This document shows positions 36,373 through 45,245 of a stretch of 64,000 nt of DNA, one piece after another. This stretch comes from Paraburkholderia nodosa DSM 21604 (GTDB lineage Bacteria; Pseudomonadota; Gammaproteobacteria; Burkholderiales; Burkholderiaceae). The notes below the pieces were generated by a model. It saw nothing but the letters and a program-made list of their open reading frames with translations. It was not told the origin of the DNA and made no database searches. Numbering within the stretch: position 1 is the first letter of the stretch; the number at the start of each line of letters is the position of its first letter. Location of the stretch: NCBI RefSeq assembly GCF_000519185.1, contig NZ_JAFA01000014.1, positions 62,001-126,000 of the forward strand, in the 5' to 3' direction. Both the position numbers and the translations under genes were made by a program.

Positions 36373-37023
36373 TCAACCGAGATCGGTGAATACCGAAGCC
36401 GCGGACAAGCGCGACTTCGGCAGCTTCGCGTTGAAGTCGTCGGCGCTGCGGTAGCCGAGACCGACCACTACGAGCGCGGTGAGGCCCTGCTCGCGCAGGC
36501 CCAGTTCCTCGTCGAGCGCTTTCGCGTCGAAGCCTTCCATCGGGCACGCGTCGATTTCGAGCGTCGACGCGCCGATCAGCAGCGTGCCGAGCGCGAGATA
36601 CGCCTGCTTCTCCAACCACGCCGGCAGGTCGTTGCGCTCGCGATGCAGGTTCACATAGAACGAGCGCGTCTTTTCCTGAACCGCCTTCGCCTCGGCGTTG
36701 GCGAAACGGCCGTCCGCTTCTTCCTGCGCGAGCACTTCGGCGAGGTGCGCTTCGTCCATCTCGGTGCGCACGCACAGCACCACCACGTGCGAGGCGCGCG
36801 TGACCTTCGGTTCGTTGTACGCGAAACCTTCCATGCCCCTGGCGATACGCGCACGCGCGGCGTCGCTTTCGGCCAGCACGAAATGCCACGGCTGCGAGTT
36901 CACCGAGGAAGGGCTGAAGCGGATCAGCTCCTTGAGTTCGTCGATGACGGCCGCGGGAATCTTGCGGGCGGGATCGAACGCCTTGGTGGCGTGGCGGGCT
37001 TTCGCGAAGCGGGTGAGGTTCAA
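36373..37023 (-). CDS. nfsB: Oxygen-insensitive NAD(P)H nitroreductase (NfsB-like)
   Basis: A 216-residue flavin nitroreductase that reduces nitroaromatics and quinones by two electrons. The pattern follows E. coli NfsB: ARHATKAFDPARKI, SPSSVNSQPWHFVLAE, ASHVVVLCVRTEMDEAHL, EEADGRFANAEAKA, CPMEGFDAKALDEELGLREQ and the C-terminal DFNAKLPKSRL. The start is a TTG with GGAGAA 6 bases upstream; it gives the family length of about 217. The much longer frame to 37659 is not protein-like. It stands alone, divergent from yjbQ. Confidence 0.92.
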   Translation of the reverse strand: MNLTRFAKARHATKAFDPARKIPAAVIDELKELIRFSPSSVNSQPWHFVLAESDAARARIARGMEGFAYNEPKVTRASHVVVLCVRTEMDEAHLAEVLAQEEADGRFANAEAKAVQEKTRSFYVNLHRERNDLPAWLEKQAYLALGTLLIGASTLEIDACPMEGFDAKALDEELGLREQGLTALVVVGLGYRSADDFNAKLPKSRLSAASVFTDLG

Positions 37024-37203
37024 GCGGTTTTCTCCTTCATATGCGGTCGGCCGAGGCAAGCCCCGGCAAGGCCGACATCGTACCAGCATCGTGCGCCGGC
37101 CGCGGGGCGGTCTGCGCGCCCAGCGCGCCTGCGCTATGCTTGAAGGCTGCCATCGCCGCGACGGCTCAGCAGCCACGCGCCGCCGCCCGCAAGGAGACTG
37201 ATC

Positions 37204-37623
37204 ATGCGCCAGGCCATCCATCATCTGCCGGTGAGCACGCGCACGCGCGGGCTCGTCGAAATCAGCCATGAGGTGCGCGCGTTCGTGCGCGAACAGCGCA
37301 TCGCCACCGGCTTGCTCACCCTCTTTTGCCGCCACACGTCGGCGTCTCTCGTCATCCAGGAAAACGCCGATCCTTCGGTGCGCCGCGATCTCGAACGTTA
37401 CTTCGAGCAGCTCGCGCCCGAAGATCCGCAGCGCTACGAGCACGACACCGAAGGCCCCGACGACATGCCCGCGCATTTGCGCACGGCGCTCACGCACACG
37501 CAGCTCTGCATCCCGGTCGAGCACGGCACTCCCGTGCTGGGTACGTGGCAGGGCATCTACGTGTTCGAACATCGGCGCGCGGCGCACACGCGCGATATCG
37601 TGCTGCATCTGATCGGCGAATGA
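37204..37623 (+). CDS. yjbQ: YjbQ family protein (UPF0047)
   Basis: A 139-residue single-domain protein with the conserved LFCRHTSASLVIQENADPSV near residue 40, the acidic/His segment YEHDTEGPDDMPAHLRTALT and the C-terminal GTPVLGTWQGIYVFEHR. Members form trimers and some complement thiamin-phosphate synthase mutants, but the physiological reaction is not settled. AAGGAG lies 8 bases before the ATG. Confidence 0.88.
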   Translation: MRQAIHHLPVSTRTRGLVEISHEVRAFVREQRIATGLLTLFCRHTSASLVIQENADPSVRRDLERYFEQLAPEDPQRYEHDTEGPDDMPAHLRTALTHTQLCIPVEHGTPVLGTWQGIYVFEHRRAAHTRDIVLHLIGE

Positions 37624-37709
37624 GCAGATCGGGCGCACACACGCAAATCCCGTACGCAAGCGCTATGCTTGCGTCTTTCGTTCAACCGACTCACCGAGGG
37701 TTGCCCCAA

Positions 37710-38432
37710 ATGAAACAGTCCGCCGGATCCATGATTTCCTTCACCCGCCCTGACGGCCAGTCGCTCCAGGGTTATCTCGCCAAACCGGAAAAGACCGAAG
37801 GCGCGCCCGCCATCGTCGTGATCCAGGAATGGTGGGGCTTGAACGACCAGATCCGCGGCGTGGCCGACCGGCTCGCGCAGGCGGGCTACCTCGCGCTCGT
37901 GCCCGATCTCTATCGCGGCAAGAGCACCGTCGAACAGGAAGAGGCCCACCATCTGATGACGGGCCTCGACTTCGCGGACGCGGCCTCGCAGGACGTGTAC
38001 GGCGCGGTCAACTACCTGAAGACGCTCACGGACCGCGTGGGCGTGACGGGCTACTGCATGGGCGGCGCGCTCACGCTGCTCGCGGCCACCATGGTGCCGG
38101 GCCTTTCGAGCGCCGTGGTGTGGTACGGCTTCCCGCCGCTCGAATACATCGACGCGAGCAAGATCACCGCGCCCATCCTCGGCCACTTCGCGACCCAGGA
38201 CCAGGCGTTCAGCATCGAGACCGTGGCGGAACTCGAAACGAAGCTCAAGGGCGCCAGCGTCGACGTCGAGTTCCATCGCTATCTGGCCCACCACGCGTTT
38301 GCGAACGAGACCGCCGTGGGCCCGACCCGCATCCCCATCACGCAGTACGACCCGGTCTGGGCGCAGCTCGCGTGGGACCGCTCGCTGACGTTCTGGGGCC
38401 GTACGATGTGGCCGCAACGCTCGGCGCGCTGA
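37710..38432 (+). CDS. Dienelactone hydrolase family protein
   Basis: A 240-residue alpha/beta hydrolase. The nucleophile is C116 in GYCMGG, with D164 and H195 completing the triad and E40 in IVVIQEWWGLNDQI as in classical dienelactone hydrolases. GAGGG lies 9 bases before the ATG at 37710; the longer frame upstream overlaps yjbQ and is rejected. No chlorocatechol genes are nearby, so the natural substrate is open. Confidence 0.87.
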   Translation: MKQSAGSMISFTRPDGQSLQGYLAKPEKTEGAPAIVVIQEWWGLNDQIRGVADRLAQAGYLALVPDLYRGKSTVEQEEAHHLMTGLDFADAASQDVYGAVNYLKTLTDRVGVTGYCMGGALTLLAATMVPGLSSAVVWYGFPPLEYIDASKITAPILGHFATQDQAFSIETVAELETKLKGASVDVEFHRYLAHHAFANETAVGPTRIPITQYDPVWAQLAWDRSLTFWGRTMWPQRSAR

Positions 38433-38474
38433 AGCGCTGGCAGCGGCCCGCGCCACCGCGCGGATCTGTCGTAG

Positions 38475-38512
38475 AATCGGCGTCGCCCCGTCTCGCACGG
38501 GCGACGCCGATT
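38475..38512 (+). other. Strong stem-loop after the dienelactone hydrolase gene
   Basis: AATCGGCGTCGCCC and GGGCGACGCCGATT form a perfect 14-bp stem around a 10-base loop. Only short T-runs flank it, so it may be a weak bidirectional terminator or a transcript-end stabiliser. It lies 43 bases after the hydrolase stop and 46 before the next gene. Confidence 0.45.
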
Positions 38513-38558
38513 TGCATTGCAGCGCCTTCGTCCCTCTCACGCTTTTCGCGGAGACTCC

Positions 38559-39332
38559 ATGACGCCGCTCATCCTCCAGCGCCCCGCGCTTCTGTTCATC
38601 GTGCTGATCGTGGCGCTGCCGCTTGCCGCCGCGCTCGGCGCAAACGTGCTGCATAAATACTTTCCGCTCGCCGAGGAGGCGCGCGAGAACTACAAGATCG
38701 TGCAGGGCGCGACGCTCACGCTGCTCGCGCTGTTGATCGGCTTCACGCTCTCGATGGCCGTGAGCCGGTACGACCAGCGCAAGAACCTCGAGGAAGAGGA
38801 AGCCAACGCGATCGGCACGGAGTATCTGCGCGCCGAGCTTCTTGGCGGCGAAGTGGCGGCCCAGACCCAGGCGCTGCTCGCGCGCTACCTTCAGGCGCGC
38901 ATCCATTTCTACGTCGCGCGAGACGCCAGCGCGCTCGAGCAGATCAACCGCGATACTGGCGAGCTCCAGACACAGCTCTGGGCGAGCGTGCGCGACGCCG
39001 CGAAGGCGCAGCCGAATCCGGTGATGGCGCTCGTGGTCGCCGGCATGAACGACGTCATCAACACCCAGGGCTACACCCAGGCCGCGTGGATCAACCGCAT
39101 TCCCGTCGCCGCGTGGGCGCTGATGTTCGTCATCGCCATCTTCAGCAACCTGATGCAGGGCTATGGCGCGCAAGGCCAGGTCGGCCGGCGCGTGCTGCTG
39201 CTCGTCCTGCCCATTACGGTGACGCTTTCGCTCACGCTCATCGCCGATATCGACAGCCCGCGCGGCGGCCTCATTCGCGTCGCGCCGCTCAATCTGATGA
39301 GCCTTGCGCAATCCATGCCTGCCAATCCCTGA
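38559..39332 (+). CDS. DUF4239-like membrane protein
   Basis: A 257-residue protein with N-terminal membrane segments near 10-30 and 50-68, a long helical soluble region (YDQRKNLEEEEANAIGTEYL onward), and two C-terminal membrane segments. The pattern, especially NLEEEEANAIGTEYLRAELL and TQGYTQAAWINRIPVAAW, fits the uncharacterised family DUF4239. CGGAG lies 6 bases before the ATG at 38559. No function can be assigned. Confidence 0.72.
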   Translation: MTPLILQRPALLFIVLIVALPLAAALGANVLHKYFPLAEEARENYKIVQGATLTLLALLIGFTLSMAVSRYDQRKNLEEEEANAIGTEYLRAELLGGEVAAQTQALLARYLQARIHFYVARDASALEQINRDTGELQTQLWASVRDAAKAQPNPVMALVVAGMNDVINTQGYTQAAWINRIPVAAWALMFVIAIFSNLMQGYGAQGQVGRRVLLLVLPITVTLSLTLIADIDSPRGGLIRVAPLNLMSLAQSMPANP

Positions 39333-39378
39333 GCCCCGTCCCGCGATGCCGCGCGATCACACCCAAGCCCGTACAGCC

Positions 39379-39690
39379 ATGAAAGTCATCCGTTCGAAAA
39401 CCTTCACCGCCGCCCGTCCCTGGGGCGCGCTCGACATCGCCAACATGAACGGCACCACCGTGCGCCTGCACTGGACCGACCAGCCATACCAATGGCACGT
39501 CAACGACGGCGAGGAGGTGTTCGCCGTGCTCGACGGCGTGGTCGACATGCATTACCGCGAAGACGGCGCGGAGCAGGTCGCGGTGCTCGAAGCCGGCGAC
39601 GTGTTCTTCGCGGGCGTGGGCTGCGAGCATGTCGCGCACCCGCGCGGCGAGGCGCGCATTCTCGTGGTCGAGCGCGAAGGCAGCGTGTAG
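39379..39690 (+). CDS. Small cupin-domain protein
   Basis: A 103-residue single cupin. It has RLHWTDQPYQWHVNDGEEVF (motif 1, with H33 and the acidic pair) and EAGDVFFAGVGCEHVAHPRG (motif 2). The start MKVIRSKTFTAARPWG is chosen because it begins the folded domain; MPRDH at 39346 is possible. Metal-dependent or sugar-binding activity is unknown. It lies 46 bases after the DUF4239 gene. Confidence 0.75.
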   Translation: MKVIRSKTFTAARPWGALDIANMNGTTVRLHWTDQPYQWHVNDGEEVFAVLDGVVDMHYREDGAEQVAVLEAGDVFFAGVGCEHVAHPRGEARILVVEREGSV

Positions 39691-39839
39691 CAGCGTGTAA
39701 TCCGCGCTTCGCGGCGAAAAGACGGCGCGCGCCATTTCCACTAAACTTGGCGGCCTGACTCCACTACCGCCTTTCGATCAGACCGCGGCGCGCCAGGCAC
39801 GGCCCGCGCCCCGCCGTTGAAGGACTTCAAGGACCCCGC

Positions 39840-40544
39840 ATGAACGACCTTTCCGCCTTTCCCATCACCCGCAAGTGGCCAGCGCTTCACCCCGAGCGCA
39901 TCCAGCTCTATTCGCTGCCCACGCCCAATGGCGTCAAGGTCTCGATCATGCTGGAGGAAAGCGGCCTGCCGTATGAGCCGCATCTGGTGCGCTTCGACGC
40001 GAACGACCAGATGTCGCCGGAATTCCTCTCGCTGAACCCCAACAACAAGATTCCCGCGATCCTCGATCCGAACGGCCCGGGCGGCGAGCCGCTCGCGCTG
40101 TTCGAATCGGGCGCGATCCTCATCTATCTCGCCGACAAGAGCGGCCGCTTCCTCGCCCGTGAAGGCGCGGCGCGCTACGAGACGATCCAGTGGGTCATGT
40201 TCCAGATGGGCGGCATTGGACCGATGTTCGGCCAGGTGGGCTTCTTCCACAAGTTCGCAGGCAAGGAGTACGAGGACAAGCGTCCGCGCGACCGCTACGT
40301 CGCCGAGTCGCGGCGCCTGCTCGCCGTGCTCGACCAGCGCCTCGAGGGACGCAAGTGGATCATGGGCGACGAATACACCATCGCCGACATCGCCACGTTT
40401 GGTTGGGTGCGCAACCTTGTTGGCTTCTACGAGGCCGGCGACCTCGTGGGTTACGCCGATTTCAAGAACGTCGCGCGCGTGCTCGAAGCCTTCGTCGCTC
40501 GGCCGGCGGTCGCACGCGGGCTCAACATTCCGCCGCGCGGCTAA
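39840..40544 (+). CDS. Glutathione S-transferase, Nu class (YfcG/YghU-like)
   Basis: A 234-residue GST. The thioredoxin-like N-terminal domain has the Nu-class YSLPTPNGVKVSIMLEE (TPNG loop instead of a catalytic Tyr/Ser) and LFESGAILIYLADKSGRFL. The helical C-terminal domain has WVMFQMGGIGPMFGQVGFFH and GDEYTIADIATFGWVRN. Members reduce disulfides and peroxides with glutathione. The ATG at 39840 follows a GAAGGAC ribosome-site-like region. It stands alone. Confidence 0.92.
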   Translation: MNDLSAFPITRKWPALHPERIQLYSLPTPNGVKVSIMLEESGLPYEPHLVRFDANDQMSPEFLSLNPNNKIPAILDPNGPGGEPLALFESGAILIYLADKSGRFLAREGAARYETIQWVMFQMGGIGPMFGQVGFFHKFAGKEYEDKRPRDRYVAESRRLLAVLDQRLEGRKWIMGDEYTIADIATFGWVRNLVGFYEAGDLVGYADFKNVARVLEAFVARPAVARGLNIPPRG

Positions 40545-40557
40545 GGCTCCCGGCGCG

Positions 40558-41217
40558 TCATTGCGGCGCCGCTTTCACGCGCGCCGCGACCGAGTCGGCC
40601 ACTTCGGCCGCCGCGCGGTCCACGTTCTTGCGGTCGTCGGCGCGCGCAAGCACGAATTTGGCCGCCGCCACATACGGATTGAGCGCGATGGCCGCGCCGG
40701 CGCCCGGCTTCGCGTGGCTCGACTGGCTGTCGATCACCTGATAAAGCGGCTGCGGCGCCTGGGTGGCCAGGTTGTCCACGGCCACCGCCAGCTCGATCTG
40801 GCTCGCGCCCGAGCCGAAACCCACCACCGCGCGCCGCATGCTGTTGCCTTCGTCCACGCTCAGGAATACGCCGCGCACCAGCCAGCCCTGCGCAGGTAGC
40901 GGCGTGCCGCTGGGCAGGCGGCGCGCGTCGAGGCCTTTCTCGCGCAGGTCGTTGACCAGCGCATCGGCCATTTTCGTGACGACCTGATCGGCCTGCTGCT
41001 GCGGGTCACGGTGGCGCAACAGCGGTCGTGGCAGCAAGCCGCCCATGTGCTCGCGCGCACTCTCCACAGGATTCGAATCCTGCTTGACGTTGGCCGCGTC
41101 GAGTTCGAAGTCCGTCACGTAGACGAGCGGCGCGCCCGGCTGTTGAGCCGCGGCGAGCGACGCGAACGCGCACAGGCAGAGTGTCGCGACCCGCTTCCAG
41201 TTCCATTGCATTTTCAT
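40558..41217 (-). CDS. Exported DUF4410-like protein
   Basis: A 219-residue protein with a signal peptide (MKMQWNWKRVATLCLCAFAS, cleavage probably after AAA). It contains VYVTDFELDAANVK and a second block VVTKMADALVNDLREKGLDA with GWLVRGVFLSVDEGNSMRRA, then VVGFGSGASQIELAVAVDNL. This matches DUF4410, a periplasmic or envelope family of unknown function. Convergent with the GST gene. Confidence 0.75.
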   Translation of the reverse strand: MKMQWNWKRVATLCLCAFASLAAAQQPGAPLVYVTDFELDAANVKQDSNPVESAREHMGGLLPRPLLRHRDPQQQADQVVTKMADALVNDLREKGLDARRLPSGTPLPAQGWLVRGVFLSVDEGNSMRRAVVGFGSGASQIELAVAVDNLATQAPQPLYQVIDSQSSHAKPGAGAAIALNPYVAAAKFVLARADDRKNVDRAAAEVADSVAARVKAAPQ

Positions 41218-41279
41218 CCACGCTCCCCTAAGTTCACCTTCCGTTCATTCATGCCGTGGCCGCATGTGCGGCACGGCTA

Positions 41280-41897
41280 TCAACCGTCGATCAGCCCGAG
41301 CCGCGCCAGGTCGCTCGCGAGCGCATCGGCTTCGACGAAGTGGCACGCCTGCAACCCCGCGTCGAGCGCGCCCGTGACGTTCGCTTCGCTGTCGTCGATG
41401 AAGAGCGTTTCCTGGGGCTGCGCGCCGAGCTGGGCAACGCAGCCAAGGTAGGTCTGCGCGGCCGGCTTGACCGCGCCGAACGTCGCCGACGCATAGACCT
41501 GCGAACCGAAAAGCCGCGCTACGGGCGGATTCAGATAGTCGAGGTGATGCGTGACGAGCGAGCAGTTGTTGGTCAGCACGGCGATGCGGCATCGCGCGGC
41601 CACGCGCTGCGCCAGCGCGAGGGCCGCCTCGTTCGGCGTGATCGACGCGCGCCGCGCCGCCAGCCACATATCGCGACCCACCTCGCATCCGAGCATCGCG
41701 CCGAGTGCGCGCAGATAAGCGTCGGGATCGAGCTCGCCCGCGTCGGCGCGCGCTTCGAGACCCGAGCCCCAGATCGCGTGACGCACCGTTGCGGGCGGCG
41801 CGCCGGTGGCGGCCGCAAGGCTCATCACGCGCGCGTCGCGATCGTAGTGGGACAGCACGCCTTCCATGTCGAACAGGACTACGCCGATCGCCGCCAT
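41280..41897 (-). CDS. HAD-superfamily hydrolase with altered motif I
   Basis: A 205-residue HAD protein (subfamily IA). Motif I reads VVLFDMEGVL, so the nucleophile Asp is present but the acid/base Asp two residues on is Glu. Motif II is IAVLTNNC, motif III the Lys in FGAVKPAAQTYLG and motif IV FIDDSEANV. The start MAAIGVVLFD has GGGAG 7 bases upstream; the frame continues to 42002 but adds no sensible sequence. Phosphatase activity is the default guess; the Glu could change its reaction. Confidence 0.85.
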   Translation of the reverse strand: MAAIGVVLFDMEGVLSHYDRDARVMSLAAATGAPPATVRHAIWGSGLEARADAGELDPDAYLRALGAMLGCEVGRDMWLAARRASITPNEAALALAQRVAARCRIAVLTNNCSLVTHHLDYLNPPVARLFGSQVYASATFGAVKPAAQTYLGCVAQLGAQPQETLFIDDSEANVTGALDAGLQACHFVEADALASDLARLGLIDG

Positions 41898-42064
41898 CTG
41901 CCGCTCCCGCCACGAAATAATCCACTGCGATCCCACCGCGGCCCCGCCACGTCCGCAGCCGATCATACCGCCGGCCCGCGCCAGGCGGCGCACGAGTGGC
42001 ACAAGCGCGGTGCGCGCCGATCGCGCCCCTAAACCGTCAATCGATTTTGGGTAAACTGGAACGC

Positions 42065-42325
42065 ATGGACACCTGCCGTTATTGCGGAAAACTGCGCGAC
42101 GAATGGGATTGCCACGGGGCAGCGTGCCGCCAGGCGATCGCGCAGGCGCTGCACCGCCAGCGCAAGGGGCTGCCGATGGTCGCGAACGTGATCCGCAACG
42201 AAATCCCCGCCGACGCCACCACCGGCCAGATCATCACCGTGCTTTCGCGCCAGCGCCAGCGTGCGCGGCGCGGCAACGAGGAACGACGCGAGCGCAAGGC
42301 GCTCGATCTCCCCGAAAGCGAGTAA
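42065..42325 (+). CDS. Small Cys-rich hypothetical protein
   Basis: An 86-residue protein with a compact Cys/His cluster, MDTCRYCGKLRDEWDCHGAAC (C4, C7, C16, H17, C21), followed by a basic helical region with RQRQRARRGNEERRERK. This could be a zinc-binding knuckle joined to a nucleic-acid-binding tail; that is inference. The start is chosen at the ATG just before the cluster; its ribosome site is weak. I do not recognise a named family. Confidence 0.6.
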   Translation: MDTCRYCGKLRDEWDCHGAACRQAIAQALHRQRKGLPMVANVIRNEIPADATTGQIITVLSRQRQRARRGNEERRERKALDLPESE

Positions 42326-42343
42326 GGGACCCGCCGAACCCGG

Positions 42344-43315
42344 TCAGCGCCCGCTCTCGTCCTCGTTCGCAGGCGCGGCAATGCCGATGCGCGCGAACGT
42401 TTCCTCCAGATGATTCACGCACACGCGCACTTTCGCGGACTGCGCGAGGCGCGCCGGGTACACGGCCCAGACATTGGCCGGCTGCGTCACGCCGGGCAGC
42501 ACACGCTGCAGGCGCCCGCTCTCCAGCAATGGCGCGACATCCCACATCGAGCGCAGCACGATGCCACGGCCCGCCAGCGCCCACTGCACGGCCACCTCGC
42601 CATGATTGGTCGAGAGCGGCCCCGCCACTTTCACCGAAACCGTTTCGCCATGCGCGTCCAGGCGCCATACGCCGAACGGATGGTCGCGCTCCTTGATCGC
42701 GAGACACGCGTGTTCGGCGAGATCGGCGATCTCCTGTGGCGCGCCGCGCCGAGCGAGATACGCGGGCGCGGCGCAGAGTACGCGATAGTTCGCGGCGAGA
42801 CGCCGCGCGATCAGATGGCCGGCGATCTCGTCGCCGATACGCACGTCGAGGTCGAAGCCCTCGCCCGCCACATCGACGAGCCGGTCGAACAGTTCGAGGC
42901 GCACGCTCAGTTGCGGATAACGCTCGGAAAGCCCGGCGAGCGCGGGCGCGACGAAGTTGCGGCCAAAGCCGAAGCTGCTCGACACGCGCAGCGTGCCGCG
43001 CGGAATGCGCCGCGTGGTGGAGACGTCGTCCACGAGCCGCTCGACGTCGTCGAGGATCTTGCCCGCCGACGCATAGACGCGCTCGCCCGCCTCCGTCATC
43101 GCGACGCGCCGCGTCGAGCGGTGCAACAGGCGCGTGCCGAGGCGCGCCTCGAGCACGCCCACGCGCTTGCTGACATAGGCCGGCGACGCCGCAAGCGCTT
43201 CGGCCGCCGCGGTGAAGCTCGCCTTGCGCGCGACCATGCAGAACACGCGCAAGTCGTCGAGCTCCGGCGACGCGACGGATTTCGGCGCTTTCGGTGCGTC
43301 CGGCATATGCGTCAC
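42344..43315 (-). CDS. dmlR: LysR-family regulator, DmlR-like
   Basis: A LysR protein of about 323 residues, with the winged helix near residues 20-80 (DDLRVFCMVARKASFTAAAE, SPAYVSKRVGVLEARLGTRL, LHRSTRRVAMTEAGE) and a substrate-binding domain beginning PRGTLRVSSSFGFGRNFVAP. It lies 7 bases after the D-malate/tartrate dehydrogenase gene on the same strand and resembles DmlR, the activator of D-malate use in E. coli. The start is GTG at 43315 or ATG at 43306. DmlR is usually divergent from dmlA; here it is downstream, so the functional link is less certain. Confidence 0.8.
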   Translation of the reverse strand: MTHMPDAPKAPKSVASPELDDLRVFCMVARKASFTAAAEALAASPAYVSKRVGVLEARLGTRLLHRSTRRVAMTEAGERVYASAGKILDDVERLVDDVSTTRRIPRGTLRVSSSFGFGRNFVAPALAGLSERYPQLSVRLELFDRLVDVAGEGFDLDVRIGDEIAGHLIARRLAANYRVLCAAPAYLARRGAPQEIADLAEHACLAIKERDHPFGVWRLDAHGETVSVKVAGPLSTNHGEVAVQWALAGRGIVLRSMWDVAPLLESGRLQRVLPGVTQPANVWAVYPARLAQSAKVRVCVNHLEETFARIGIAAPANEDESGR

Positions 43316-43322
43316 AGCGGCG

Positions 43323-44402
43323 TCACAGCGCGGCGGCTACCGCTTCGCCCAGCTCGGTCGTGTTCGCCGTGCCGCCCATGTCGGGCGTGCGCGGGCCTTC
43401 CACCAGCACCTTCTCGATGGCCTGCATGATCGCGTCGTGCGCGGCCTTGTATTGCGTGTCGCCGTTGCCGAGGAAGTTCAGCATCATCGCGCCCGACCAG
43501 ATCATCGCGATAGGGTTGGCGATCTTCTTGCCGAAGATGTCGGGCGCGGAGCCGTGCACCGGCTCGAACAGCGACGGAAACTTGCGCTCGGGATTCAGGT
43601 TCGCCGAAGCCGCCAGACCGATCGTGCCCGTGCATGCGGGGCCGAGGTCCGAAAGAATGTCGCCGAACAGGTTCGACGCGACGACCACATCGAAGCGGTC
43701 CGGCTGCAGCACGAAACGCGCGCACAGAATATCGATGTGCTGCTTGTCCCACTTCACGCCGGGATACGCCTCGGCCATCGCGGCCACGCGCTCGTCCCAG
43801 TACGGCATGCTGATCGAAATGCCGTTGGACTTCGTGGCCGCCGTGAGTGTCTTGCGGCCGCGCTGGTTCGCGAGTTCGAACGCGTACTTGAGAATGCGGT
43901 CGACGCCGTGGCGCGTGAACACCGATTCCTGCAACACGAACTCGCGCTCGGTGCCTTCGAACATCTTGCCGCCCACCGAGCTGTACTCGCCCTCGGTGTT
44001 CTCGCGCACCACGAGAAAGTCGATGTCACCGGGCTTGCGGTTGGCGAGCGGACACGGGACGCCGGGCAGCAGACGCACCGGACGCAGGTTCACGTACTGG
44101 TCGAACTCGCGGCGGAACTTCAGGAGCGAGCCCCACAGCGAAATGTGATCGGGCACCTTGTCGGGCCAGCCGACCGCGCCGAAATAGATTGCGTCGAAAC
44201 CCTTGAGCGTGGCGAACCAGTCGTCGGGCATCATCTTGCCGTGCTGCAGGTAGTAGTCGCAGCTTGCCCAGTCGAAATGCGTGATTTCGAGGTTCAGGCC
44301 GAACTTCGCGGCCGCCGCCTCGACGACGCGCACGCCCTCGGGCATCACTTCCTGGCCGATACCGTCGCCGGCAATGGCGGCGATTTTTAATGTCTTGCTC
44401 AT
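43323..44402 (-). CDS. dmlA: D-malate/tartrate dehydrogenase (decarboxylating)
   Basis: A 359-residue member of the isocitrate/isopropylmalate dehydrogenase family. It has AIAGDGIGQEVMPEGVRVVE at the N-terminus, the substrate Arg-rich LRPVRLLPGV, the active-site VVRENTEGEYSSVGG, and the metal-binding FGDILSDLGPACTGTIGLAA with HGSAPDIFGKKIANPIAM. It would oxidise D-malate to pyruvate and CO2 and may accept tartrate. GGAG lies 8 bases before the ATG. The inverted repeat CACG-AAA-CGTG at 44498-44508 is about 95 bases upstream and may be an operator. The LysR gene follows. Confidence 0.88.
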   Translation of the reverse strand: MSKTLKIAAIAGDGIGQEVMPEGVRVVEAAAAKFGLNLEITHFDWASCDYYLQHGKMMPDDWFATLKGFDAIYFGAVGWPDKVPDHISLWGSLLKFRREFDQYVNLRPVRLLPGVPCPLANRKPGDIDFLVVRENTEGEYSSVGGKMFEGTEREFVLQESVFTRHGVDRILKYAFELANQRGRKTLTAATKSNGISISMPYWDERVAAMAEAYPGVKWDKQHIDILCARFVLQPDRFDVVVASNLFGDILSDLGPACTGTIGLAASANLNPERKFPSLFEPVHGSAPDIFGKKIANPIAMIWSGAMMLNFLGNGDTQYKAAHDAIMQAIEKVLVEGPRTPDMGGTANTTELGEAVAAAL

Positions 44403-44655
44403 GTTGCGTTCTCCGTTTCTGTGCTGAATCTGTCCTGATGCGCCAGCATGCCTGAAAACCCGCCGGCGACCAGCCCCGCAGGCGTGGATAGATTCAACAC
44501 GAAACGTGAATAATCGCACGAGGGCGCGCTACGGTCCATGGATGCGCCATATTCAGCACCCGGTGATTTCCTGCCGATGCCCGATCTCGCCTACACTCTC
44601 GGTTGGCTCCACCGCGCCTTTCGCTGAAACGGCGTATATCCTGATCGACCGACTT

Positions 44656-45153
44656 ATGTTCTCGCTTTCCGACACCCTTCCCTCCGACAAACCCGCCCTC
44701 TACGAATCGCTGGCCGCGCAGGCGCGCTCGCTGATCGAAGGCGAAACCGACGTCATCGCGAACGCGGCGAACTTCGCTTCACTCGTGTTTCATTCGCTCG
44801 AAGGCCTGAACTGGGCGGGCTTTTATTCGTTCGACGGCACCGAGCTCGTGGTCGGTCCGTTCCAGGGCAAACCGGCGTGCGTGCGCATTCCCCTGGGCAA
44901 GGGCGTATGCGGCACGGCGGCGGCCACGCGGCAAACGCAGCTGGTGCCCGATGTGCACGCGTTCGCGGGCCACATTGCATGCGATTCGGCTTCGCAGTCG
45001 GAAATCGTCGTGCCCCTCGTCACGCCGGACGGCGAGCTGATCGGCGTATGGGACGTGGACAGCCCGCATCTCGCGCGCTTCGACGAAGAGGACGCGAAAG
45101 GCATGGAATTGCTGTGCCGCACGTTCGTCGAGTACGGCATGAAGCGTCGCTAA
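44656..45153 (+). CDS. msrC: Free methionine-R-sulfoxide reductase (GAF domain, MsrC/YebR type)
   Basis: A 165-residue single GAF domain. It reduces free methionine-R-sulfoxide using thioredoxin. All three catalytic-site cysteines, C75, C85 and C109 (ACVRIPLGKGVCG and HIACDS), have the same 10- and 24-residue spacing as in E. coli. The typical DVHAFAGHIACDSASQSEIV and VWDVDSPHLARFDEED are present. I use the ATG at 44656; the frame is open upstream to 44506 without protein-like sequence. Divergent from dmlA. Confidence 0.93.
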   Translation: MFSLSDTLPSDKPALYESLAAQARSLIEGETDVIANAANFASLVFHSLEGLNWAGFYSFDGTELVVGPFQGKPACVRIPLGKGVCGTAAATRQTQLVPDVHAFAGHIACDSASQSEIVVPLVTPDGELIGVWDVDSPHLARFDEEDAKGMELLCRTFVEYGMKRR

Positions 45154-45245
45154 GCGTTGTCAGGCGCACGACGTGCCGTGGCTCACCGACGAAGGAGAAA
45201 CTCCGCATCATGCCGAGTGGGCGACGTAAATCGCTCGACACCTAC

